Origin: Dryococelus australis
Lineage: Eukaryota > Arthropoda > Insecta > Phasmatodea > Phasmatidae
Direction: 5' to 3'
Length of the DNA: 64,000 nt
NCBI GenBank assembly: GCA_029891345.1
Contig: CM057009.1
Coordinates: forward strand, 299,809,466 to 299,873,465
Each line of letters opens with the position of its first letter. Position 1 is the stretch's first letter. Both the position numbers and the translations under genes were made by a program. The notes below the pieces were generated by a model that was not told the DNA's origin, ran no database searches, and saw only the letters and a program-made list of their open reading frames with translations. This document shows positions 11,257-21,400 of this stretch, piece by piece.

Positions 11257-11672
11257 GGCTTTTCACCGTAATATGAGCACTTTTTAAAGCCCTGCTTAAG
11301 ATCTACTTGTATACACGTTGTATATTCCTCCGCCTTATGTAAAATTAACTTTGATATGGGCCTCATCACTTTATTCATCAATAGGTCAAATGAAACTCTG
11401 AAGTTATTAAGATAGTAAATACTTTTCAAATCTTCTCATTTTTACACTTAGATTCATTTAAAAACACAGAAGATGAAACAAATAATTTTAACTTATCACA
11501 AATGGTAACCTTGCAATTTTTATTCGACGTTAGGAAATGGTACTACTTTCTATCCTTCGTAACCAACTTTACTAGGCGAATGTCCCTCAGTGCGCCCATT
11601 AAACTATATTCATGCAGGGGCAGGGACACTTTTCTAAAGTCATTTCTAAAGTGTTCACTTTATCGTGAACAA
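11257..11672 (+). mobile_element. TIR family M, long-interior copy (about 416 bp)
   Basis: The left end reads GGCTTTTCACCGTAATATGA and the right end is its approximate inverse (AGTGTTCACTTTATCGTGAA). The interior has landmarks shared with copies at 24734, 32875 and 48873: TTAAGATCTACTTGTATACA, CCGCCTTATGTAAAATTAA, ATCACTTTATTC, AACTTTACTAGG and TCAGTGCGCCCATTAAA. It encodes nothing and is MITE-like. Ends of the family next to TA-rich targets suggest a Tc1/mariner-type or similar transposase source (inference). Confidence 0.8.
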
Positions 11673-12838
11673 TTTTTACCTATGAGCTTCAAGCGATAAC
11701 CCTGATATTTTTATTGATGGTAATATTTCAGGGAATTTCAGTACAGGCTCCTATCGTAGTTTCGTTTGTGTCCGAATAGTACCTGTGTTTTGAGCTACAG
11801 CGGTGTAAAATAACCTATCTTTACGATGTTTGAAGGCTTCAAAACAATATTTACAGTTAGCGTGATATATTGTATGTACTATTCCGTCCTTTTTTGAGGT
11901 ACGTTGTCGTTCTATTCGAGAATTAAAATTTTCGGTATATCTTTATTACTTTAATATAAAAAAAACCTGTAATTCAGACATTCCGCGTTCAAAACTGTTC
12001 GTTTAACTGCGATTTATATGCAAATCACGGTGAAATAAGCTAACGCCGGTCACTGGAATTATTAGTAAGCTGTATTTTATAATAACAAAGCTCTTTATTG
12101 GAATGTAAACAGTTTATACGGATTTAAATGGTTTGCGTTTCGAGTTTGCAAATAAAAACACTCGTTAGTTTGGAAAAAGCGGATTATCGGTAGGCGAGGA
12201 TTGTTGCCGCGAAATGGCCATACCTGTACAGACTAATAGGAACACTGGCATAATATAGTGTCAGCGAGCACCAAGTTACTTCGGAGGCGAATCTGAGCTT
12301 GGTAGAAAATACCTAGGGTATAAGCTGTTCAGATTCATTTGAACGTTTTTGAAATCAATAGTTAAAAATCTATAAATGATCCTAACTGCATACAGTTTGA
12401 CGGACACGCTGAGTGCGATGCGCTCAGTAAAGTTGAGTGCGGGGAGAGATTTGGACGGCTCTTAACAGCGTGGTCTTGAGAGGGGTGCCGATTCGTAGCA
12501 AAACGCAGGGTGGCAACCCCTATTTGACTAACGAAGGGGGATGATAATACCAACCAGATTTGCACAGTTGTGAGATCTCCGTAATACAAAACACTATTCA
12601 CCGTTCAGTTGCTTAATCTCAAAAAATTCCTGACATTTGTGACGAAAATCACTTCAAAACGCGATTTATAATGGCGCATAGCTAGCTTAATAATCCATTT
12701 TGGGTAATGTGATACGTAAATATCCTATATTTTCACCAGCAATATGACCTGCCGGTAATTGCCGGTGATTTTTAGTAACACGCTGTACAGTCTTGCGGTG
12801 TTTAGCCTTGTGATGTGAAAGCAAAACCCTTAAGCTGT
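11673..12838. other. AT-rich stretch, no gene
   Basis: Nothing recognised. The minus-strand frame 12362-12601 lacks motifs and has no splice context that I trust. Confidence 0.5.
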
Positions 12839-13065
12839 GGCCGCGGTGGTGCAATAGTTAAGAATACTCGCCTCCCACCAAGGCGAGCACGGTTCGATTC
12901 CCGGAGGGGTCACTCCTGGATTTTCGCATGAAGGAATCGTGCCCCACGATGCCGTTCCTCCCGCTCTTGCATTCCGGCACTGCTCCCACACTCACCTCGC
13001 TTCGCCCTCATCAGCTCTCCAGACCTCGACGTTAAGAGGCGCCCAACTCTCTTCACTCGCTCACG
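12839..13065 (+). mobile_element. tRNA-derived SINE, copy 1
   Basis: The head (about 12839-12905) folds in outline like a tRNA. A-box-like GGTGGTGCAATAGTTAAGAA is followed by an anticodon-arm-like ACTCGCCTCCCACCAAGGCG and a strong B box GGTTCGATTCCCGG. The order and wording are closest to tRNA-Gly(CCC). The body continues TGGATTTTCGCATGAAGGAA, ATCGTGCCCCACGATGCCG, a CCCGCTCTTGCATTCC-like part and CTCATCAGCTCTCCAGACCT, shared with the copies at 16455 and in part 41085. No target duplication was found, so the right end is approximate. Confidence 0.8.
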
Positions 13066-13858
13066 TATGGCCGTGCGCACACTACCGAGCGTTTCACCCG
13101 CAACGTAACACCGAACCGAGGAGTGCTTGGTTCGAGTAGTGCAGTACCTGCTTCGAACCCGAACCGTGCATGAACCTTATTGTTGCTCAGAGAATAGTGA
13201 AGCGTCGTTGAGGTTGATCGTGCGCGAACAATGATTTGGACATGTGATTGGAGGCAGAGGCATCAGTTTACGTGCATGTCAACTTGGTTTTAACGAAGCA
13301 GAGAGAGAGAGAGAGAGTCGTTTGTGGCAAACCCGACTTTTTTGATCGAAGAGAACGCTCCCCGCTGATTGTAATTATTTCAGTAGACAAGTAGATCGAC
13401 CCATCGCTGCGCTTCGTCTTTGCTAATGATGTCAAAGTTAAGTCCCACAATGTTGGCATACTCGTATATGTTTCTTTTAGTGGCAGAGTTCCGTCTTCAA
13501 ACGAATCCGAGAAGGACAACGAACTCAAGAAAAACATAGATTAACTACACTGTCAAGAATTTTAAACACAACTAGCAGGCTGGAACAAGAGATGGTTTTG
13601 TTACAAAGCCCGGAGCAACGATTGTCGTCCACACAATCAGCCCCCGGGCAGAACCTCGACGATTGCCTGCATTTCTTTGGCATGTCGTCGTGAGATCGCG
13701 CTCTGGCGAGAGCGGCCTCCGAACCGAACATCGAGTTTTTTTTTTCTTTTTTTTTTGTTACCCTCAGTGTTACGTGGCTCCACACACACTGCCGAACATC
13801 TTACAGTCGTTGCTTCCTGATGCTATTACGCTACCGTAAATGCTCGGTGCCACGTATA
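13066..13858. other. Moderately GC-rich stretch, (GA)n tract, no gene
   Basis: Holds a short (GA)n run at about 13301-13317 and a T-rich run at about 13737-13757. Minus-strand frames 13268-13537 and 13525-13785 overlap and have no family resemblance. Confidence 0.4.
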
Positions 13859-14721
13859 GTCGATTCACGGTAAAGTGAGCACTTTTTTAAGGCCCTCCCA
13901 ACAGGCGTGGGGAGTAACCAAATATGGGGTATGGCTGTGTTGGGGGGCACGGCCGTTTGTTTTGCGTGAATACTTCTACAATGACGCGCTCGGACACCTT
14001 GATGATTTTTACGTTCCCGGCACCGCTTCACTCGATCATATGGGGTTTTATGGGTACCGCTGGATTGCTTTTGAGATGCTCTTTCCCGCCGTGTACGATG
14101 TCTGTATTTCGACTTAGCGACGAGTATAGGACGACATTGTTTTAAGTTTTTTTTTTTTTAATTTTTTACATTTAACTCGTTCAATTTCCCCATAACCACG
14201 CCACGCAAATGTTTTTATACACGCCATCGATTGCTCTTGACGAGATCTGTCGATTGAAACTCAAACGAGCGTCGTAGTTTCTCCTAGTCAAAAGTTATAC
14301 TACGCGGAAGTTATGAGACGCGGCGAAACGAACTCAAAATGCCCCATCCCCTCTCGATCCTTCGCAGTCCTCACTCAACGTAACATATTCTTTAATCCTC
14401 AGCAATCGAGTGGTGTAATTGAATTCAGAATATAGACGATAGATCGGAGCTGCAATGCCAAACTGTATCCCCCGATTTTGTTATCATGGAATTTTCTGGA
14501 TTGCCTCCCACTATGGTCGCAAATTTAAAGACGTATTCACGGCAAAAATTATATTTTATTGTGGCTTCGGGCGTTAATTTCTGAAAGCTATATAATGTAT
14601 ACGCTTTGTTCATTAGTTATATATAAATTTTTATATTAATAATTGGCAAAATTATAGGAATAAACTGAAAGCAAATTTTAAGCACGGTGTTAAAAAAGTA
14701 CTCAGTTTACTATGAACCGCC
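13859..14721 (+). mobile_element. TIR family M, third interior type (863 bp)
   Basis: The left end (GTCGATTCACGGTAAAGTGA, then GCACTTTTTTAAGGCCCTCC and CAACAGGC) matches the short copies at 17515 and 36171. The right end (AAAAAAGTACTCAGTTTACT then ATGAACCGC) is its inverse. Both sides are flanked by TATA (13855-13858 and 14722-14725), supporting one insertion. The interior is unlike the other two M types. It contains an 80-codon open frame (13875-14117) with fairly protein-like composition, a T-rich run, and at 14371-14534 a module repeated at 20933-21088. The interior could be captured host or element sequence. Confidence 0.6.
14371..14534 (+). repeat. Dispersed repeat family R, copy 1
   Basis: About 160 bp aligned to 20933-21088 in the same orientation. 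Shared words are CGTAACATAT, GAGTGGTGTAATTGAATT, AGACGATAG, GGAGCTGCAATGCCAAACTG, ATCCCCCGATTTTGT and TTTTCTGGATTGCCTCCCA. No ORF spans both copies. It lies inside the 863-bp M element. Confidence 0.85.
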
Positions 14722-16440
14722 TATAAAGGTATTTAACATTTTTCTCTCTTTTGACGATTCTCGCCCAAGTGTTAAATTTTGCTCTTAGTGCTTAGGTATT
14801 GAATCTTGTGGAGTGAGGATAGTTAAATGTTTCGGATCTTCTTTATCGTGTCGCATTTAATTCAATATATTAGCCACACCTTGCTTCTAGCTGATGCTTT
14901 AATACGAAGGCATGTCTTCGGTGATGCAGAGAGGCTGACTGACAACAGGAAGTTAGTTCGTTCTCTTACCACTTCAGGCAGTTGTGAAAGTGAACGTTTT
15001 TAAACTGGCGTTTCGGTTACGCAAGCCTTCGTTATCCCGGCCACTTGTTGCAGGGACCAGCCTGCCTGACTAGCGGGCGAAAGGTAGCAAGTTCGGTTCC
15101 CAACCGGGTTGGGAGTTTTGCAGGAAATGAAAATTCTTCCGCCTATCTTCTCGTATCCTCGCTGCGGAAGGAAGCGTCGTAGCCGAGCAGACATGCTGTT
15201 CGAAAAACAACTCTCGCGTTTGGAATTCTACGGATTTAGGACATTAAAAGAAAGAAATGTTTGGAGCATGCGATATTAATCCTTGTTAAGGTGGCCGCCT
15301 GGTTTAATGAATTTTGCACGTCTGATGTCTAAATGCGTGGGGGTGATAGGGCGTCCGAGACATAGGCATCAACTCTCTCATCGCCTCTACGCTCAAAGCA
15401 CTGAACTGGCGTGCAGTCTTGCCGTCGATAACTCGCCTCTACGAGACTTTCAGCGGATACTCTACTGTTTTTTGTGACGCAATAACAAAAATTAAAGATT
15501 TACGCACGTCTCTATTTCTTTATTAATTTTTTGTACTAGAATATTTACGCCTAAAAATTAACGCGAAAACACCCGTTTGAGCCATGTCCAATATCACACA
15601 AACATGCTTTAAAGAGAAATGGAGGAACTAGAAAACGTGTTTAGACGCATAAAGTTGTCTAAATGATATTCTTTAGCATACCTCAATCAGACACGTTGGA
15701 CGGTTTTTTAATATAGACTAACTTTTTCTGCTGGAGCTCTGCACACCGTTCGGCGGCTTACACAGCCGGCCACCGTACCAAAATGTTATGTTGAAATGGT
15801 GCCAAATAAATATTTTATTGACGGAACTAAATATTAGTTTGAAAAGTTGTGTTATGGAAAACACTAACTCAAATGTTTCACACAAAGCAATATGAATGTT
15901 TGAAAAGAATTGGTTTGTGGCAAAGGAAGAAATGCTCGTGTGGGAACACTGTCGTGAGTTATAATGCGAAATGATTACAATATTCATTACGCTAGCAATT
16001 GCTGAATAATAGTGAGCAGTTTAGTGATTATTAGAATAGTCTATGTGACAAATGACGATCAAACCGAGAGCACTGTCCTGGCAAGTTTGCACTATTCACT
16101 AATCTACGACTACTGTGATGCCAAAGTGTTCGTATGTTTAGTATGAACATAGTAACTCCTATATACATACCCACACACATTACGCTATGCCAGCCATACA
16201 AAAATCTGTATATTGTCACAAAAATGTAACCTAACTCTCTAGCTGTATTTTCGAATGCAAATATTCCCACATAAATCGACCACAGTACAGTAAACCAAAG
16301 GAAAGCTGGTAGGTTAACCATTTCATTTTGTTATTATAACAACTTGACGTACTAACAACGTCTGATTCCTCCAGCAAACAAAACATTTGATCAGTTTTAA
16401 ACAAACTTGTTACTTCAATCTATTACGATCTATATGAAAC
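14722..16440. other. Stretch with one tRNA-like fragment, no gene
   Basis: Near 15065-15130 (GGTAGCAAGTTCGGTTCCCA) there is a B-box-like word in a GC-rich patch running to about 15200, probably an old tRNA-derived SINE. No protein-coding segment is recognised; minus frames at 15718-15987 and 16031-16321 are motif-free. Confidence 0.35.
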
Positions 16441-16454
16441 TTAAGACAACCTTA
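16441..16454 (+). repeat. Left target-site duplication of SINE copy 2
   Basis: TTAAGACAACCTTA, matched with one difference by TTAAGACAACCTCA at 16707-16720. Confidence 0.85.
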
Positions 16455-16706
16455 GGGGCCGCGGTTAGACTGCACGCCACCCACCTAGGCGAACCGGGAT
16501 CAATCCACGGCCGAGTCACTCTCGGATTTTCGCCAGTGGATATCGTGCCGGACAATGCCGATGGTTGGCGAGTTTTCTCAGGAATATCCCGTTTCCCCCC
16601 GCCCTTGCATTTCCCCGCTGCTCCATTCGCACATCATCTCACCTTCATCAGCTCTCAATACACCTCGCTACTAAGGGCCGCTCAGATCTCTCAACACTCT
16701 CGAAAA
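16455..16706 (+). mobile_element. tRNA-derived SINE, copy 2, full length with TSD
   Basis: Begins GGGGCCGCGG. The A-box region is partly deleted, followed by CCACCTAGGCGAACC and the degenerate B box GGGATCAATCC. The body parallels copy 1: CTCGGATTTTCGCCAGTGGA, ATCGTGCCGGACAATGCCG, a TTTCCCCCCGCCCTTGCATT part and TTCATCAGCTCTCAATACAC. It is bounded by 14-bp direct repeats (16441-16454 and 16707-16720), the mark of target-primed insertion. It lacks a poly-A tail, so the 3' recognition sequence of the partner LINE is unknown. Confidence 0.85.
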
Positions 16707-16720
16707 TTAAGACAACCTCA
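16707..16720 (+). repeat. Right target-site duplication of SINE copy 2
   Basis: TTAAGACAACCTCA, the counterpart of 16441-16454. Confidence 0.85.
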
Positions 16721-17084
16721 TAAGTAGTTGATCATATAGTCTTGAAATGGCTGCGTTTACTATTACTATACACAAGATATTGATGAAGGAAAAACAAATT
16801 GGTTTTTATCTAAACAAATTTTTTTTTAGTACATTATTTGGTTGAAGAAAACTTATGCGGTTGTTCGGAGCAAGAGTTGTTCGGATGTGCGAACAAAACG
16901 TTGTTCAATGAATACAAATACTTTTCGAGTAAATACATTTGTTACTATCAAATTTCTTTTTTTGTCGCGTCACTTCTTGGACACCAACTAAAACTTCACT
17001 GCTTTGCCCACATGCCTTAGAACGATTCATTAATTGGTTGGCAGTGATCCGCTCTACCAGGTCGCTGATACCCTTGACCACGTT

Positions 17085-17256
17085 ATGATTGGTCGCTCTT
17101 CCATTGAACGAGTAATATTGGTTCGTGAGTTCTTCGGGGCGTACCACACACGTTCTTGGGTTATGGTATAAAACAAAAAAACGTGCAGTAGCTTGGAGTT
17201 CAGTGTGCTGGCAACAAGTAACGGGAATTTTGAACGTATCCTATGACCAGGTAAGG
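17085..17256 (+). promoter_or_regulatory. Possible core promoter, short first exon and splice donor
   Basis: In order: inverted CCAAT words (GATTGGTCG near 17089 and ATTGGTT near 17117), a TATAAAA box from 17167, an arthropod-type initiator TCAGT at 17200-17204, and a CCAG|GTAAGG donor at 17250/17251. An ATG at 17243 lies just upstream of the donor. The TATA-to-initiator distance (about 35) is slightly long. It could be a gene start whose downstream exons lie beyond what I can identify, or chance. Confidence 0.25.
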
Positions 17257-17514
17257 CGAGCTCCGTGTACGAGTTCTAAAAAGCGTTATTTTCGGGCCGC
17301 ACGACATGTGTGCATTTTAAGAGCTAAACTCTCTTTAGTTTGGCACCTAGCCGCCCCCAGAGCAGGATACCAGCATAAAAATAGGAACGTTAACGAGCGC
17401 AGTAAAATTAATAAACTTGTCATGGTCACCAAGCATTAGTTTTGCGAGCCCTCCATTTTCTTTCGTGTGATAACTCTCGTTACAGCATGTTTACTGACGA
17501 CTTTCCGTTGTATA

Positions 17515-17747
17515 GGCTGTTCACGGTAAAGTGAGCACTTTTTAAGGCCCTTCCAACAGGCATTAACCACTAATAAATATATCTTATTGCAGTCTGAGGC
17601 TTTAAATTTTGAGTGTTGTGAACATATTCACTGTGCTTAGTGCTCACATTGCAATGTGTATCTTAAAAAGTAGCAGGAAGTTGGGAATCGGATGAAAGGA
17701 AAAATTTATAAGGGCCTTAAAAAGTGCTCACTTTACCGTGAACAGCC
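17515..17747 (+). mobile_element. TIR family M, short-interior copy (233 bp), flanked by TATA
   Basis: Near-perfect terminal inverted repeats of about 35 bp start with GGCTGTTCACGGTAAAGTGA and close with its inverse (TCACTTTACCGTGAACAGCC). TATA lies on both sides (17511-17514, 17748-17751). The interior has AACAGGCATTAACCACTAAT and AAATATATCTTATTGCAG near the left and GGATGAAAGGAAAAATTTAT near the right, shared with the copy at 36171. It does not encode protein: a MITE mobilised in trans. TIR preservation suggests relatively recent activity. Confidence 0.92.
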
Positions 17748-20355
17748 TATAGGAACGTTGTGTTTTACGAGCTGTTTCACATTTTCCCACCTAATTTTTT
17801 CAGGATGTTGTTACGTGGAATTAAAAATGTGTTCACATTGTAGTGTATTATTAAATATAATTTTATGCCAATCGTTACTTAACCACGCGAAAATCCTCCA
17901 GTTTGTATGTCTGTATAGTAGAGCTACAGAGTCGTCATTGCCAGGGATACATGAACCCGATACGGCGAGTGAAAAGTATAATAAATATAAACTGTTTGTA
18001 TAGATAAAGATTATAGTGTGTACACTGTTCCCGTAATGGCAGTGACATGGATGAGGTCAGCCGGCCGCTAACTAGCGTAGGTGCTAACTTGGACGAACCT
18101 GTCATATTGGCCAGCTGGATGAATGTATAGGATGTGATGAAACAGGAGCGGAGCAGCGACAGAATCATCACCAAGGGAAGAAGCGAGAAGAGTCATATAG
18201 AACTCCTACATCACGGTAGTTACACCTTCCGCTCTCCCCATGTGAATCTCCAACAGTAAAATTCCCCCGCCCGCCAGGTTTTGGCTCGAACTTCGGACAC
18301 CACAGCTGGGAGCCGAGTGGCTGAGATCTAGCCCGACCGTGGGTACATAGTTAGTTAAAATATTTGCTGTACTTCTTGCAAAACAAATTCTTGGGGAAAC
18401 TTGTTCGAAAAGTTCTGAAAGACTGCGGAAAAATTTTCTCGTGAAAATATGCACAAACTATAGGCATATTCGAACTTTCATTGTTGAGGATTGGAAGTAA
18501 AATTGTTTGTGTTCTCGGTAACAATTGTGAGAGAATATAAGAAAACGGCAAAAAAAAAAATCGAATTACATCCACGGGGAAAAATATACTTCTTCACCAC
18601 AGAGACTCTGACCAGCATCCCCTTATGCTACAACCCAAAGACCTTAACAGCACGGCCAATTTTTCTCTTAAAGGGGCGTGGGACATAAATTAACCCCAAA
18701 TAAGTAAATTTTTATTTACTGATTTTTGAAAGCCAACATAGGAAAAAGTAAAAATGGCAATCCTAGACAACAGGTTTTGCCAACTTAATGACCAATTATT
18801 TTGCAGTATTGCTGTATGAATCTCGCATAATGTCTTGCGCCACGAAAACACAAAAATTGACGGCGTCAGAAATATCTTCGGCAGAATAACGTCACTCAGG
18901 TAAAATATTGCTCTCGTAGTTAGTAAAAACTCTTCTGTATGATTGCCCTTTCTTTGTTTTCTCTATCGTATTCCATAAAATTTATAAAATGCTATAAACC
19001 TCAATAGCATTAACTTATTTCCCGTGCCCTCTTAACGTCTGGGCCTCGTTGAACGGAGACAACATGAGAATCATGTCCCATCTTCAAAAGAAGAGAAGTA
19101 AGTAAGTTAGTTCGCGCTAGAACGCAGTTTAAAATCTGCAGGCGAATTGAATATCTGCACCAACACAGTTTTATAATTGCTTAATGAACTGTTTTACGAG
19201 TGTCTGCGTCAGGTAAGCAGTTATTGGCATAACATGCCTCTAACATATTTCTACAATATGTTCCGTTGTTTACAAAAGATTTGGGAAAGGGCAAATACAA
19301 AATGCCCTTATGATAGTATACGCCTACCTTTCCTGGAATGGTGACATAAAAGGCAATGAAGTTTTCTACGCTTGAAAAAAAAAATTCATAAGAAACATTT
19401 CGCCTCTTCTCTCGTAATTCAATGATAATTCGTTAGTGCCACGACATTCGTAAACATCTTCACTTGTTTTAAGTGAAATACTAGTAAGGTAATCTAATAT
19501 ATAACTTTGACTTCCCCATTTGAAATTAATCCAGGTCAGTACAAACATTTCGCTAGACGTATTGCAATAACGGCAGTTGAAACGTTACAATTAAGAACAA
19601 AGGTTGGAAAATGTGCAAATAATTTGTTAGTAAAATAAAAAAAAACAGACGTGCGGCTGCTGTGATGGTTGTAAACGGATATGTAAATTTATACATACTA
19701 TGTTTTGGTAGTTTTACGTTTTTTATGTATAATTTTGGAAAACTACTACGGTGTATGTAACTATTCATAAATTTTTGCGACTGCAAAAATACCTAGACAT
19801 CGCTGTTTAAAACACATGAATGTATAGTTTTAGTAAATAGAAAGTTGGAGTTAGATTACACATTTAAAAGTAAGTGTTAAAATACATCAGCACAAATTGC
19901 TAAACGTTTTCGTTTTGCACTTTATTAGTGTACTGTCATTGTATTATAAAACTGTTATTATTGTACTAATACATGTTCCATAGTGCACTTTTACAATGAC
20001 TAATTATGTGTTATTTTATATTAACAGCTTGACTGAAAATACCATTATTACGAAAAAAAAAAATAATGCATTTACGTACATAAAACGGGGCATTTTAGTA
20101 GGTTTGAGTGAAAATACTATTGTTAGCAACATACAAAGAATTAATTTACGTAAACAAAGTAGGGTGCTTGAGTACGCAAACCAAAACCCTTTTGTTTTAT
20201 TTAATTATCGTGAGAAGTGATTTATTTGAAGCGTTCAGTCATCCCACGATTACAAGGACGTGTTTTGCAAACGACGAACAGTATTCGAAGACATCACCGT
20301 ATAAGTACTGCACTTAACGCTTGGCTCATACCACACAGATAACGATCGCAGTCAA
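17748..20355. other. Stretch with one tRNA-like fragment, no gene
   Basis: On the minus strand near 18340-18230 the words GGTCGGGCTAGATCTCAGCC and GTCCGAAGTTCGAGCCAAAA sit at A/B-box spacing and suggest an old tRNA-derived element. The remainder is AT-rich with short motif-free frames. Confidence 0.35.
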
Positions 20356-20543
20356 TCGTGAACTGCTGGTGGTCTAAACGTTACGACGCGGCCCCTTGCT
20401 GCTACCGCGAAGGTCACGAGTGCGAATCATGTCGAGGTTGTGCAACATTTGTGAGTGGATGGCCCCTAGCCCGTAGTATGCAATTCATAAGTGTAAAAAG
20501 ATTGCACGTAGTGTCATTTGTGAGTGCGTTATTTTCGAAACGC

Positions 20544-20571
<28 letters not shown>
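20356..20571 (+). mobile_element. Possible tRNA-derived retroposon ending in A28
   Basis: TGGTGGTCTAAACGTTACGA and GAGTGCGAATCATGTCGAGG are weak A- and B-box candidates, and the unit ends with 28 adenines at 20544-20571. No target duplication recognised. The GC-rich head against an AT-rich flank supports an insertion, but the class is unsure. Confidence 0.35.
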
Positions 20572-20575
<4 letters not shown>

Positions 20576-20932
20576 TACACCTACCATAGGGAAACGTTAC
20601 ACAAACATTTCATATGTATTTTCTCTCTTGTAGTCCGTGTTATTCGACACACGAAAGTGTATCGATACAATAACACTGGCTTGATTATTGTCCCTTTTTA
20701 AGGACATTTTACTTTGGCACGAAAGTAAAAACACATGGACATATTTGGTATAAAAATTACGCTGACATTGGTGAAAACTCTGCTGCCACATACATTTTGT
20801 GTGAAGATAAGAATTTTTTTACAGTGTAGGATCATGGTGTCGCATACTCTTTTTCGTTCTTTGATAAATATTCCGTTTTAGGAGTTGTAAAGAACAAACT
20901 TTTTTTTTTTAAGGAAATGTTCTCACTCTACG

Positions 20933-21088
20933 TAACATATCCTTTGATCCTTTGGCAAACGAGTGGTGTAATTGAATTTTGAACGTAGACGATAGGTCCG
21001 GAGCTGCAATGCCAAACTGCATCCCCCGATTTTGTCACCATCGGATTTTCTGGATTGCCTCCCAACATGGTTCGCAAATTTGAAGATG
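20933..21088 (+). repeat. Dispersed repeat family R, copy 2
   Basis: Counterpart of 14371-14534. Here it is not inside a recognised family-M element, which suggests that the module exists independently and was carried into, or shared with, the 863-bp element. Confidence 0.85.
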
Positions 21089-21400
21089 TCGCCACGTCAA
21101 AAGAGGTCGAGTGCGCCGTTTGCCGCGAGCACAGGCGTCGGGACGGCGGCGGAGAGTGTTAGGCAGCGGTCGCGTGCGTGCGGACGTATAAATAGCTGCA
21201 GCGTCCCCTTCGAGAACTAGAACTAGTTGAACCGAGCTTGACCAGATCTCCCCCCGGCCTAGCGGGCCATCGCGTCGTGCCGGGCAGCGTCACCCTTGCC
21301 CCGCGCAGAACCTCGTTCCAAAGCCCACTTCACACACTCGACATACCCCTCTGATCAAACACCATTACGCGATCGGGGTTGAGCTTAGAGCTCTCTTATG
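21089..21400 (+). promoter_or_regulatory. GC-rich, CpG-rich tract with TATA box; possible promoter or LTR
   Basis: An abrupt GC-rich stretch directly follows the family R repeat. TATAAATA lies at 21187-21194 after a GC-rich upstream part with CGTGCGTGCGGACG. No initiator, LTR mate or primer-binding site was identified. It could be a solo LTR, a promoter of a nearby gene, or part of the same repeat unit as family R. Confidence 0.3.

Noticed and set aside
13875-14117. 80-codon frame inside the 863-bp TIR element called as a gene
   Set aside because: Composition is protein-like but there is no family, promoter or transcript evidence; noted only as possible captured sequence.
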